NCBI GenBank assembly: GCA_944472135.2
Contig: OX235263.1
Span: 32,851,379-32,915,378, forward strand
Reading direction: 5' to 3'
From: Trichobilharzia regenti
Taxonomy: Eukaryota > Platyhelminthes > Trematoda > Strigeidida > Schistosomatidae
DNA: 64,000 bases
Position 1 is the stretch's first letter; the number at the start of each line of letters is the position of its first letter. Below, piece after piece: positions 20,570 to 31,614 of this stretch. The translations under genes were made by a program, and so were the position numbers. Below the pieces are notes generated by a model that ran no database searches, was not told the origin of the DNA, and worked only from the letters and a program-made list of their open reading frames with translations.

Positions 20570-20997
20570 GGCGGCCTGTTTAAAACTTGGGCTGTCGAAA
20601 ATCCCCATTATTATTTTGCATGTAATTTCTCTTGTTCAAGTTTTGTTTTACTCAACCAAAATATAACTCTTGCAGGTATTTAAAATATATACACCCTGCT
20701 AGTTCTCTAATTTCTACTAGACCTAAGAAAAAGCATAATCATGTGTTCTTGAGGCTCTTAATGTACTCCTTAACGTTAATATTTCTCAATCAAGTAAATG
20801 TTGTGCTTTTCTCAGAGGCTAACAGGAAATATTTTAATGGATTGCTTTGCGTTTCAGATCAGATAGCATTGTGTCATACGATCTGCTGTCGATTAGTGTT
20901 TTATTCGAAGATCCTGAACTAAGAGAAAATATCATGCAATTAACTTCGCTGGAAATTCTTCACATTATATGAGCAGCGTTCAGAATGAAGGTGACGA

Positions 20998-21029
<32 letters not shown>

Positions 21030-21425
21030 CGCATTCGGTTATAAGTCCCTACCATTTTTCTGTTGTACTTAAGAATTTTACAACAATGTGTGTGGGTGGT
21101 CCATCCGTCTCATGAATACATTTGTGCTCAAAGAGCGCATTGCACTTCGAGTACTTCAAAATGCATAATAAAAACATCTGAAACTGTTTGACATACTGAC
21201 GCTGGAGCAAAGCTAAAAGCATCAAATCACCCAGTGATTGTAATGAATTGAAATCTGATGACGGATGTTTAGTGAGTAATTTGTTAAGACAAATTATAGA
21301 TATGTTTTGATTGACGTGTAGAAAGTAGTTTGAAAGTATTTGAAAATAACTGAAACATCCCTGCTTAGTAAATTAGTAACAATAGAAGAATACCACTGAA
21401 AGTAAATCCTTCACAAGTTCAGTGA
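20570..21425. other. No gene; TA microsatellite
   Basis: A second TA run lies at about 20999-21023. A 96-codon plus frame (20632-20922) has no recognisable domain. Confidence 0.45.
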
Positions 21426-21429
21426 CTTG

Positions 21430-21650
21430 TAACTGCATTGGTCCAGTGATAGAATATTCATTAAACAAGCATTTGATCTGGGTTCAGCCCTTCGACAACG
21501 CATTTATTAACCTTGCCTAGTTTAATAAGCGGTAATAAAACCTGAAAAGAAGGAAGACTGGGAGGAATGCTGGCGACCACACTCCTTAAAAAGACAACAC
21601 TATTGTCGCTGAAACTTCGAAGATAGAAGCCCTATGTTTTATTCATTACA
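21430..21650 (+). mobile_element. SINE-A2, decayed
   Basis: Head remnants (GGTCCAGTGATAGAAT, GGGTTCAGCCCTTCGACAACGCA), then the tail: GGAAGACTGGGAGGAATGCTGGCGACC, AGCCCTATGTTTTATTCATTA. Confidence 0.65.
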
Positions 21651-22770
21651 TACTTCAATACTTCAGATTGACGTATTCGATGAAGGTGTTGCCTAGTAGG
21701 GCGATAATGAAAGCTTTGTAAATAAACCATTCAGCTCAAAGAACAAAACTGCATCAAAATCATCCACCTCAACTATAAAATTTTCTCCATCATATCGAAA
21801 ACCTTTATATTCATATATTTAAGGCTGAAAGATTTTATCGGTATAAATAGTATTTGTTCATGGAGCATTTAAGTGAGGGAAAGAATTTTCAGTAGACATA
21901 TTATCATCACAATGATATTAATAACCGGGATTCTTTACGTCCAGACAGTATTTACAGTGTAGTTTTAGAGTGCTTATTCTGTAATGTCTTTTCTACTAAA
22001 AGCTTTAGTAAAAAAAAGTTGACTGCTCGTTTATTCAGTAATAAATGTGTTGCATATTACTCCAAACTGTTTCCAAAACTTTCATGCCAACCACAATAAA
22101 CCACTCTTTCCTCATATACCAACGTACTAAGAATTTTCTTAACACTAGACATAAGCGACATAAATCTGTTTACCACATATTCACTTTGAAGGAACAAAGT
22201 GTTTCTGTCTTATAAGGAACTAAGGAGAGTGAGTTCAAGGAATACACAAGTGAATAAATCTAATTTCTCTGTAAATATCTTCATAAAGACATTTTTGCGA
22301 TGTCATCAATAAAAATATCTTCTTGGGAAATAATAACCAACATGACTAAACCACTCAATGCCAGTCAGCCTAAGAATACTAGATTTCAAGTTTAATGAGA
22401 CAAAAATTAAATACACACTACCATCAAGATACCTGAATTTTCTATAAGTGATCATTCACCTCCAGTTGAAAACATTTAGCGTATACAATCGCTGATTAGG
22501 TTTTAAAAAGTTTAATGCTTAGCAAATAAATGTCTTACTGTTCATTGAATAAACAATCATTCTAACGAAAGATACTAAGTAAAGTTTATAAATAATCTAA
22601 GAGAAAAACACCAGATGTATAAACTCAAAAAGTGTGCGGTAGAATAACACTTGTATGAAGATGTATAGTGTTTATTTACTCACTGATATTGTTAAAATCC
22701 GTAAAGTCTGTGTAACAAAATATTAGCTTCATAAGTTGAAACGTCTATAGATCGTATTTCGAGTGTTAAA
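21650..22770. other. No recognised feature
   Basis: A+T-rich, no SINE landmarks, no exon-like stretch. Confidence 0.45.
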
Positions 22771-22771
22771 A

Positions 22772-22954
22772 TTTTTTGATTTTAGTTAGAAACCACACAG
22801 TATTTTTGGTACTAGTATGGAATTTTCAGCATATGATATCGGTAGGCCATATTTTGCAGGCCGACCATAGATATCGGTTGTGCGTCGGGAGGGGATCGAA
22901 CCCCGGACCATGTGCATGGTCGGCGAGAGTCCTAACCACTGTGCCATCAACGCA
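22772..22954 (-). mobile_element. SINE-A1
   Basis: Reverse orientation: CACACAGTATTTTTGGTACTAG, GGAATTTTCAGCATATGATATCGG and CAGGCCGACCATAGATATCGG. Then B box (reverse of GGTTCGATCCCC) and GCCATCAACGCA. The tail end is next to a T run, as expected for a reversed poly-A. Confidence 0.88.
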
Positions 22955-23029
22955 TAAATTTCATTCAGGAATATTAGTCGATTCAGCATCTGAGGATTTC
23001 AACAGTATCAAGCACACCAGCCAGTTAGA

Positions 23030-23485
23030 TTTAACTTACTGTCTTGGTTTTCAATGGTTCTTTAACTGATATCAGTTTGTGGTCGAACCTGAAACAAGTT
23101 AAGTCCGTACAGACTAACTCGTGAAAATTAATCTGATGCTCAACAGTGACTATCCAGACGACAAAATTGCCTAGAATTCTTCTGAGAAGTCAAGACCAGT
23201 GTGCTCTATCAGGTCTGAAGTAAGGAAAAATACTCACCGTTGACGTTGGACGATGGTCACTCTAAACACACTATATGGTAGAAAATGGAATTAAGGGGCT
23301 ATCGGAGTAGCTCCAAGTGACTGAGTGGTCTGCAAACTTGACTTGTAAGTGGGGTTTGAGGAGTTTGAACCCTGGTGAATGCGTACTTCTCAACACTGGT
23401 TTTCACTGGTTCCTTTAAGTGACATCAAACCGTGATTGAACTTGCTACAGATCAATTCCGTACAAATTGACTATTGAAAATAAGT
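23030..23485 (+). repeat. Repeat B, tail followed by full unit (tandem junction)
   Basis: First a B tail (TTTTCAATGGTTCTTTAACTGATATCAG), then GTGAAAATTAATCTGATGCTC, which begins the next unit. The unit runs through CTAGAATTCTTCTGAGAAG, a degraded tRNA-like part and a second tail (TTTTCACTGGTTCCTTTAAGTG). This shows a tail-to-head junction. Confidence 0.7.
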
Positions 23486-23569
23486 ATTGCTGCCATTCCA
23501 ATTTATTTATAGTGATTATAGAAATATAGGTAGCTTTCTATCCCAGACTGTTTTTCATTGTTGCAACAT

Positions 23570-24050
23570 TAGCACATCATATGTTGACTTGATCATTATT
23601 ACTTGTCTTTGCCCTTGTTTAATCTCTCATGTGAATGCTAACTTTGTGGTTGTGAAACGATACTGATAATACATTATTTTATGACTGTGATTCGTTGGAA
23701 CAAAATCACTGTCATTCTGACATTAGATTATCTGAGTAAACCGTTGGTGTGTTATTCCCACTGAGACAGCTTTGATCCCGCCATTGCTGGGAATATTCTA
23801 TTTAATTATATGTACACGTTTTGAATTTAGGAAACAACCTTGTCTGTATAGCTACCCAATGGCACTATTGAGGTCATCCTGAGTTTTTGATGTTATTATT
23901 GTTAAATAGAACTAAATAGATTAAACGTCAAATAATCGTGTTTAGCTGTCTTTGGAGTGTTTTCTAACTTTGCATCTCTCAAGGAAGTTTTGTCAGCTGA
24001 ACAGTAGGACACAGAAATCAGTTTCCTGCGTTCAGACCACGAGTTGTTAC
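23570..24050. repeat. Repeat D
   Basis: Aligns block by block with 40.93-41.43 kb: TGTTGACTTGATCATTATT, TGGTTGTGAAACGAT, GGGAATATTCTATTTAATT, TGTATAGCTACCCAATGGCAC, TGCGTTCAGACCACGAG. No open frame. It may be a solo LTR. Confidence 0.7.
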
Positions 24051-24227
24051 ATTTAATGCTCCAAACTATCTTTGTTCACTGCAGTATGACACAGAATTCC
24101 ACAAAATGCTAAACAAATCTCTATCAAGAATCAGTGTGTGCAGAAAGAAAGAAGTTTGAAAAGTAGTGGTTTCAAACTGCCTTTAAAATTAACGCTTGAC
24201 TTTGAAATTATTTAACGATTTGAATCA

Positions 24228-24350
24228 ACAGCTGTCCAGAACTCTCAGGTGTGTTTTCTAGTGGTTCTGTAACTGATTTTAGCTCATGATGGACTCCTCC
24301 ATCCAATCAAACAAAACCTCTACAAAGCCAATACTTGAAACTTTTCGAAT
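24228..24350 (+). repeat. Repeat B tail fragment
   Basis: AACAGCTGTCCAGAACTCTCAGG, TTTTCTAGTGGTTCTGTAACTG, CTCATGATGGACTCCTCC and ACAAAGCCAATACTTGAAAC match the 3' part of B. Confidence 0.75.
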
Positions 24351-25240
24351 TGCTCAAACACTTTTACCTGAAACTCAGATAAACATTCCGTTGCACACCA
24401 CAAAGAAGTTCGGAAAAGACATGAGAAAATAGTTACTTAGGTTTATTTAGGGACCTGTTTGACAGTCATCTAATGTCATAGATAAATATTAGTTTTATTA
24501 TAATTCTTTGTCAACTGCACACATAGAAAGAAGCTTCCATCCTAAACTTCAAGAAAATGTCACTGCATCGAAAGTTCTGTTTTAATAACGTCAGCCATAT
24601 TTCACATAGTTTTACGGTTTCAAAATGAGTGTTATAACAGATATATATGTAATATGAAGAGTCATTATCCCCCACCTTAATTTTTCCGTGACTACAAGTA
24701 AAAATTTCACCTCAGTAGAAATAGCATGTGAACCCATAATTAATTACCAAAAAAATAGAACGCTGTCATAAATATGTACATATAAATAGAATTATTGCGT
24801 GATCATGAATAAAGTAGCAATGAGATATTACAGAAAATGATATATTAAACATTTATGTTGTCACTGACAAGAATTTTAATTCATAAAGCGGTGAACTTCA
24901 TACAAATGCTCTTAAATTACTTTTATTTTTTACTCACAGCTCAGGGAAATTAAATATGATACTCAAGGAAGGGAAAACCTAGTAAAGGTTTCAAATCATC
25001 AGGCTCGATATTTACGGCTTGCAGCCATGCAAACGCGATTTTTAAAAAAGACGTACTTCCTGATTATTACTGCTGTGTAAGTATATAGCACTTACGTTAA
25101 TATTTAAACTATTGTGGCTATTATTTCCGCAAGGGGATTTTATTTTCGATGAAATCACCAACTAGGCTGTATATTCGCTTATTTATAGTAAGTATATGAG
25201 GAAGTTTCAGAATTATTTCCGGTCAAAAACCAAAATAATA
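24350..25240. other. No recognised feature
   Basis: A+T-rich DNA without repeat landmarks. Confidence 0.45.
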
Positions 25241-26480
25241 AAATTACAAGGTGTAGTAAACAGGAAGATCAGGTAGAATAGGCATCATAGGATCATAATT
25301 ACTGAGAAGTTGACTGTTTGTACAATTATGGATTAGAAACTTAGTAATAACAAAATGGGTAGGAAGTTAGGATATAAGAAAATTTAGTAATTATAGATAG
25401 GAATAAAACATGTAAAAACAATAGAAATAAACAGGAAGATTGGATAAGAAAGATATTAGGACAAACATTATTGATGGGGCTAACTTTCCATGATGGCCAA
25501 GGCAGGGGCAATGGTAGGAATTGTTTCTTTTGAAGACATAGCACGGGCTCTGGCATTTGGATCGCCAGTGCCTCAGCCATTCCTAGATGCCTTGATTTTA
25601 TTTCCTTCAGTATATTCGATGGGATCTTGTAACATGACTTTGAAAGACTTTTCGAATGAAGCTGAATGTCCTGAACTATCCAGGTGTTCCGTTAACGAAC
25701 CATATATGCATTTGCTTTCGCCTTTTTCTAATTATACTGAGTCGTGTTCCTGACTGTGTTTTACAAGCAGAAGCATAATACGATCAATGTATTTGGCTTC
25801 ACACGAGAAAGTGAAATGGTAAAGGCATGCTGAAGTGGTCTGATGCGACAGCTTGTCTTTCACATGCTGGCTGAATAGTTTCTTGCTGGAAAATGTTATT
25901 GGTAAGCTGACGGCGAAGTATGGTTTACTGAGAGACTTCAAAAGCCGTCCATATCACTTTTTAAATTCATGGTTAAGTATCAACACCTTTCTGGGGCGTC
26001 TGAGACCTTTTCAGGAGTTTTCCCTGGTTTTAGATTCTTTTCTATGAATCTTAGTGAAGGAAAACCATTTTCTATCCAGGTCTCTCTAAGGTTAAGCAAT
26101 TTTTCGTCAATTGAGTCCTTAGTGCATATTTTGCGGATCCTTGAGGAAAGAGAGTATACTGGGTTTCTATTTCTGCTTAGAGGCATACAACTTTGAAAGC
26201 TGATAAACTCTCCGTTCCATATGGGCTTTTTTAGATGGACCTTCTCAGTGACTTGTCAGAATTTCTTCGCTGTTTAACATCAAGGAAATGAAACACTTAA
26301 TCAGAGTCAACCTTCAGAGTAAAGTAGATTTTTAGTTTGGCGTTACTGATGGTTTAGAGCAGGTTATTTAGATCAAAATTGTCATCAGAAACAATGAAAG
26401 TATCATCAACGTATCCTCTGTAGATAGTTAGTTAATGATTGTTTTCTAGGAAATATCTTTCCTATCATCATTGAAAAGGC
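25240..26480 (-). mobile_element. Penelope-like element, decayed, RT to C-terminus
   Basis: Read on the minus strand from 26430 downward. GYVDDTFIVSDDNFDLNNLL carries the RT catalytic YVDD. FHFLDVKQR follows, then the SSRIRKICTKDSIDEKLLNLRE and ENGFPSLRFIEKNL linker, corresponding to residues 277-311 of the 18-kb protein. CLYHFTFSCEAKYIDRI is the GIY-YIG start, with YIG changed to YID. The end is AEALAIQMPEPVLCLQKKQF and LPLPLPW. Several stops and frameshifts make it inactive. Beyond the coding end, two imperfect copies of an AATAAACAGGAAGAT motif lie in the 3' region. Confidence 0.88.
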
Positions 26481-27000
26481 TAATGCAAATCTTAGTTCTG
26501 TAATATAAGATACACAAGCTAGCACAAGTGTGAAGTTGTGTACAACCTTTTAATTGCTATCTGAATTCGATCCTCTTTTACCCTCTGACTCATTCTTCAC
26601 ATTTTATTAACACATATAGTCAGTTCCTCCCAGCCAATTCGACTTTTTGACTAATTCCTATTATATTTCTGTTGATTTTGTTGTTTTTTCGTTCAAGTTA
26701 GTGTTGAAGTGGTTATCTGAAAATTTATCGTGTCTTCTGTTTTTAAGTGATTATTTACTTTAGCTGTATAAACACATTCAACAGTTTTTTCTTCTTAAAT
26801 ATTCATTCTTCCTCTACAGCTTAAATGCTTATAACAATATTCTTATAATAGTTTAGCATACACTGAAAAAGTCCTTAAATAATACTAGTTGAAGTTTATG
26901 GAATTTTCTCTGACATACACTGATCTTATTTCAGCTTGGATAGTTTTCTGCAGTTTGCACATTGTTCTTCTCAGTAATTTATGTGTCAAATTTCCTTATA
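26480..27000. other. No recognised gene
   Basis: T-rich. It may contain further PLE flank but nothing I can align. Confidence 0.4.
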
Positions 27001-27155
27001 TGTTAGATGATGACTGCTAGCAGTGGATTCCAACGATGAGCACTTTGTATTATTTCGAAATTATCATCTATGTGTACCTGCATCCCGAGTGAGTGGTATC
27101 GGTCCAAACGGGACTCAAAAACACAACCCACGGTTTCAAACACCAGTGTGTTAAG
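27000..27155 (-). mobile_element. Sm-alpha-like SINE with degraded hammerhead, minus orientation
   Basis: On the minus strand: GTGGCTTAACACACTGG (A-box-like), CCGTTTGGACCGATACCACT, GATGCAGGTACA, then the ribozyme region to GGAATCCACTGCTAGCAG. The hammerhead core (27016-27082) has TAGATGATAA in place of CTGANGAG and is presumably dead. The flanking words match the intact copy at 31.8 kb. Confidence 0.75.
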
Positions 27156-27345
27156 CCACTTGGAATATGAAAGCTACCACTTGTGTTATGAGAACTGGTG
27201 TTTGAAATAGTAGGTGCTCGGTTCGAATTTCTGTGGGAACAATATCACTCTCTGGGAATGCAGGTATTCGTGGTTGATGAGTTCCATACGGGACGAAGTG
27301 CACGCTGCGGATTTCACTGCTAGCAGTCGCCATCCACTAAATATC
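27155..27345 (+). mobile_element. Sm-alpha-like SINE with degraded hammerhead, plus orientation
   Basis: B box CGGTTCGAATTT, GGGAATGCAGGTA, then TTGATGAGTTCC, GGGACGAAG and GGATTTCACTGCTAGCAG. The core (27258-27321) keeps TGATGA, a GTTCC/GGGAC stem II and GAAG, but the first C and the cleavage triplet are lost. It is head-to-head with the minus copy at 27000-27155. Confidence 0.78.
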
Positions 27346-27815
27346 GAAATGTTTGTCTTCAGTTATTGCTGAAGCGTCGACACTATGAGCCAGCATGTCA
27401 ACAGATACCAACCATTTCATTCCAATAAAGTCAATCAGCGTGAATCACTAATAGCTAAAATTAAAAACGTAATTTGCATTAAATTACTGAATGTAGTCTA
27501 CAAAATCATTTCGAATAAAATTTTGCAGAATGGTGGCAAAATATGAACCAAGTAGAAAAAATAATCTTACTGCTGGTATTTAATAAAGCTGCCTGTGTAA
27601 GCTTTGCCTCCATGTATTCAGTTCAGTCTATTTCTCTTCCTGTAGGACTTATGACTACCGCTCATTTTCTTTTTCAGCAATATACATATATATATATATC
27701 CGAAAAGGTACTGGACAAGCATAGGGTTTGCTTAAATATTCATCAGTTTTGTTATCTTTAAATAATTAATAAGCTTATATCTAAGCTGTTGTACTACTTT
27801 TTTGATTGGAAACTG
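27345..27815. other. No recognised gene; short TA run
   Basis: A TA run is at about 27684-27699. The 72-codon frame here is not supported as a gene. Confidence 0.45.
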
Positions 27816-28085
27816 GTCAGTAACTAGTACAGTGTGCCTACTCCTTTGTTTGGTGTAGACTGAATTCTACGAGTCAGATTTACAATGTGGCCACCATGCT
27901 ATGTGACTTGCCATCACGGTGCACTGTGAATTACTGGTATTAGATGGTTGAAGTCTGTCGGCAGGGTGACGCTGGTTCAAATCTTAGAAGGGACATGAGT
28001 TCCTTTGAGTCTGCAGATACGCCTTGCTGATGAGTGCAAATAAGCACGAAATATAGGTCAACCAAAGCTTCCTGCAGATTGCTTT
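27815..28085 (+). repeat. Repeat E with second type of hammerhead-like core
   Basis: Starts near AACTGGTCAGTAACTAGTA. It continues through GTGTAGACTGAATTCTACGAG, AATGTGGCCACCATGCTA, a tRNA-like part with B box GGTTCAAATC and GGGACATGAGTTCCTTTGAG, then the hammerhead-like motif (28021-28068). It shares its body with copies at 52.58 and 59.6 kb. Confidence 0.75.
28021..28068 (+). ncRNA. Hammerhead-like motif in repeat E
   Basis: GCCTTG (stem I), CTGATGA (28027-28033), stem II GTGC/GCAC around loop AAATAA, GAAA (28048-28051), short stem III, GTC (28057-28059), then AAC and CAAAGC (28063-28068). All core bases are present. Stem I is weakened by one mismatch and the 3-base AAC offset. It differs in stems from the Sm-alpha ribozyme. 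Confidence 0.55.
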
Positions 28086-28439
28086 TATTCACCTAATATC
28101 AACAATTTTTTAATACTGCATCTCATTATATCTTCATGTTACATATATATGAGATAATCTTCTAAACTGCATATATATTGTAATAAAAACTTATCAGTGG
28201 AAAGTCTAGGTAGGTTTCTTATTGCTTATCAATACAGCTATCACTGACGTATATGAATGTGTTTGATTAAATGTTATCAAATTGTTACACCTAGCACAAT
28301 TGGTAAACAGATATCAAGCGTAATTTAAATTTCAATGTTCATTAGTATAACATTTCCTATTAGTCATCCTTAGTTATTAGTTATTTTTCCTTCAGACTCA
28401 AACCTTTAAAAAAAAACAGAAGCATTAGCCATGCTATAC

Positions 28440-28680
28440 TAATGGTGAAGGTGCCAGTGATTCAGTATGGAAATTGTTTGCAACCAAGTGGGAGGGCATG
28501 ATTGAATTTCTGATCAACAAACTCCTAAACCCTGTCTAGTAAACCTATTACTGGTAACACAAAAAGTTGGGAAGGCTGGATCTAAGGCTAGCAATTCTTT
28601 CATGTATGAACAACACCACCAGTACTGAAAACTCATGTTCCACTCGGAAGGTGAATGAATGAAAATGGAAAACCTGTTAG
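28440..28680 (+). mobile_element. SINE-A2, decayed
   Basis: GTGCCAGTGATTCAGTATGG (head), AGTTGGGAAGGCTGGATCTAAGGCTAGCAATTCT, ACTCATGTTCCACTCGGAAGG (end of the tail). Confidence 0.7.
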
Positions 28681-28734
28681 CGAAGTAGATCTAAGTGTTT
28701 GATTTCATTTGACTAAAGATTTGATTTATTCTCA

Positions 28735-28920
28735 AGTATTGGTTTTTGTAGGGATTGGTTACAGGATTTCATCAAGCGGTGACATCGGTGACATAACCAT
28801 TGCAGGACCTGGAAGTACTAGACAGCGGTTTCGTGATACCTTGGGATTCTTCAGCAGTACACACTCACCAGCAAGTTTTGAACCCAGGACCTCCAGTTTA
28901 CAAGGTGAGCTCGTACGCCC
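28735..28920 (-). repeat. Repeat B, first part, interrupted by SINE-A1
   Basis: GTTTTTGTAGGGATTGGTTACAGG, GGAAGTACTAGACAGCGG, TTTTGAACCCAGGACCTCC and TTACAAGGTGAGCTCGTA. It resumes at 29112 with GGACCCGATCCAGTGGCC. Confidence 0.82.
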
Positions 28921-28921
28921 G

Positions 28922-29110
28922 TACGTCGGTGGCACAGTGGTTAGGACTCTCCCCGACCATTCACATGGTCTGAGGTTCGATCCTCTGCCGACGCACACCT
29001 AATATCTATGGTCGGCCTGCAAAATTTGGGCTACCGATATCCATGCTGTAAATTCCATACTTGTACCAAAAAACAGCGTGGAATCAAGCTGTAATAAAAA
29101 AAATAAAATA
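28922..29110 (+). mobile_element. SINE-A1 nested in repeat B
   Basis: Complete head (ACGTCGGTGGCACAGTGG, B box GGTTCGATCC, CCGACGC), A1 tail (TTTGGGCTACCGATATCC, AGCGTGGAATCAAGC) and poly-A with AAATAAAATAAA. The host B copy continues on both sides. Confidence 0.9.
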
Positions 29111-29111
29111 A

Positions 29112-29285
29112 ACTAGGACCCGATCCAGTGGCCGACACATGAATTCTAACTTTTGCCAATTCACTTAATAGCGTGGCCAATTCACAATGTCTTCTTTGAT
29201 GAGTTGCTGCTTCACCTTCAGCCTTCTGTACCCTACTATCCTACAGGCAATCAAACACAATCCCCACAAAAACCAATACTTGAAA
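29112..29285. repeat. Repeat B remainder (minus), then a short plus-oriented B end
   Basis: GGACCCGATCCAGTGG, AATTCACTTAATAGCG and CAATGTCTTC continue the interrupted minus copy. At 29240-29285, CAATCAAACACAATCCCC and AAAACCAATACTTGAAAATT is the end of a plus-oriented unit, so two orientations meet here. Confidence 0.7.
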
Positions 29286-29289
29286 ATTA

Positions 29290-29480
29290 ATTTTTTTTTT
29301 TTGGTAACAGCTTGATTCCACACTGTATTTTTGGTACAAGTATGGAATTTTCAGCATGGATGTCGGTAGCCCAAATTTCGCAGGCCGACCATAGATATCA
29401 GGTGTGTGCCGGCGTGGGCTCGAACCCCGGACCATGTGTATGGTCGTCGAGGATCCTAACCACTATGCCACCGACGCATA
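29290..29480 (-). mobile_element. SINE-A1
   Basis: T run, AACAGCTTGATTCCACACTG, AGCATGGATGTCGGTAGCCC, B box (reverse of GGTTCGAGCCC) and GCCACCGACGCA. It is opposite in orientation to the A1 at 28922. Confidence 0.9.
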
Positions 29481-29612
29481 TGGGTTCGAACCGCGGCGGG
29501 TGCGTACTACTAAAGAGTCTCAAACTAGGGTAAAACAGGTGTCCAGTTTTCCAGTGCTGGTTTTTCAATGGCTCTCCAAATGATGTCAGCTCATGATGAA
29601 ATCCTTCAACCA
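29481..29612 (+). repeat. Repeat B, 3' part
   Basis: Starts in the B box (GGTTCGAACCGCGGCGGGTGC). Then CTAAAGAGTCTCAAACTAGGG, TTTTTCAATGGCTCTCC and GTCAGCTCATGATGAAATCC. Confidence 0.8.
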
Positions 29613-29619
29613 ATCTGAC

Positions 29620-31140
29620 TCATTCTTTGAATAACTTGGTAGACAACAACAATATAACAGTGATTTTTGATGCCGAAGAAGATTTCCAGTGATGGATTTG
29701 CATCATTTTCAATGACGTTCATTATACAATTTAATTATTTTCATTTCAACGTTAAGAACATAATATTTACCAAAGAGACTCTCTACAATGAATTGATAAC
29801 CAAGCTGTACAACCGGGTATACATATATATAGTTCTTGGGAAACTATTTTTCTTGAGATATTTCAAAAGCACAAGTTCATTTATTATTTTAGTCGATAGA
29901 TATATTGGACACTCAGAATGTGATGATGGTCGGCAACAGTAAAGAATAGACATCAACTTCAGACGACCTTGTAACAGCCAATCAGATTCTTATAGGTGAA
30001 AAGTGGTACTTAATTTACAAAGGGGTTTACCTACGATATATATATATATAATAAAAATGAATCAAATAGGGTAAATATCTATAATATGCTGCAAAAGCTG
30101 GTTCCAGATTCTCATTGAAGTGGTTATAGACATATCAAAATAGTGTTTCCTCTGTTTCTTCAGCTGTAACAGATACTGGTTGCATACACGTAATATATTA
30201 ATGAAGGAGAGCTTTGATTTTGAGAAGAAAATGTCTAAAGTAATCACCAGTCATGTACGATTTACAAACGTATGCAGACTTCCTCACATAGAGTGGATGC
30301 ATCTGAATGTATAACCATCAATAGGCTGGCAATACTTTCGCAGAGTCATTATCCCTCTGCATATGCACGTTTTATTCCTCCCTATCAACACAATTTCCAC
30401 AGAGAGGTCAACAACCAAATCTAGGAAACACATTCAGGGAGGAATATGACTGGGAACCATTTGTAATGTTGAGCTATCTGATTGGTCAAATCAAGATCAT
30501 TTAACTTTGATGTCTATTGTCTACTCTTGCCTGATGGTCTAATAAACTTGAGTGTGTCACTAAGTCAACTTAAGAAGTGAACACATAATATTTAGTCCTG
30601 TTCAGCCTTCTTTAATAACACATTATTGTTAAACATTTTTCACTAGAAACTCTCAGCATTCTTCATTCATGTATTTGGTTCTTGGCACAAAAAAAAACAA
30701 ATCAGTTTTTTATTGTATAACATTTATGCATAAATAAACTATAAATTTTAAGAGGGATTATTATCTTATTATTATTTTCGTTATTTATGATGAATAAATG
30801 TTTTAAGTTATTTTAGATTACAATAGACTATAAATGTCAGTAGTTCCTTTCATCAGCGTAAATCATTTTCAAAAATCCTTTTAGCATTTATAAAAAAAAC
30901 TAAGTTATGTTTACAGGTGAAATAAGAACGAATTCACCATGGTTTTCAACTGAATGATTTATACCCTGGGTAGAATTCATCCTCTTGGCATATTCAACCG
31001 TTTTAAGGTCATCTAGACTAACTTCATGCTAAGTGTATGAGGAATTAGGTCATACGAGTTTAGTGACTTAAGCCTTTGTAAATATCTACATGAATAATGT
31101 GAATAGGGAAATAAAACCGTCAAAATGTGTAATTCATCCT
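29620..31140. other. No gene; TA microsatellites
   Basis: TA runs are near 29820 and 30039-30052. No SINE landmarks or exons supported over about 1.5 kb. Confidence 0.45.
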
Positions 31141-31375
31141 GTTATAATTATTCCCTTGGGTTCCGATGGGAAAATAGGGCTTCAATAATACATTTCCAGT
31201 ATGTTCTATTTTCTGCTGTCCACTTCAGCTGGGTCTAGGATTGCGTGTAATCTCTCAACTCTTGAGAGCACGACCTCTTCCATGTCACCCTCAGCCTATC
31301 CACTTATCGATTCCTATTCAGGTCCCATTCGAGCGCCTCAAGATACTTCTGCAGTTTATATACATTTATCTCATG
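31141..31375 (-). mobile_element. RTE LINE 3' end fragment
   Basis: Reversed 3' end: AATTATTCCCTTGGGTTCCGATGGGAAAATAGGGCTTC. Then TCTATTTTCTGCTGTCC, CTCTTCCATGTCACCCTCAGCC and CATTCGAGCG. Confidence 0.75.
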
Positions 31376-31439
31376 TTCCAGTGAAAGGAAAGCATCGAAT
31401 ACCAACAAGTTCGAAACTCTTTGACAGTTCATGACTACT

Positions 31440-31610
31440 GGGGTTCGAGCACAAGTGGTTCACGAACTGATACCAACTTCTGGTCAAACTTGAAACATAT
31501 TAAATCCTTACAAACTAACTCATGAAAATTGGTCAAATGGTCACCAGTGAATAGCCGCATGACGAAGTTGCCTAGAATTTTAGTGAGAAGTCGTGACGGT
31601 GGGGCCATCA
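31440..31610 (+). repeat. Repeat B tail plus start of next unit
   Basis: TGGTTCACGAACTGATACCAAC (tail), CCTTACAAACTAACTCATGAAAATTGG (junction), then CTAGAATTTTAGTGAGAAGTCGTGAC (5' part of a unit). The tail-to-head junction is the same as at 23.0 kb. Confidence 0.7.
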
Positions 31611-31614
31611 CGTC

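Noticed and set aside
25490..26196. Plus-strand open frames of 87, 64 and 75 codons
   Set aside because: They are antisense to the minus-strand PLE copy, whose YVDD and GIY-YIG remnants explain the sequence.
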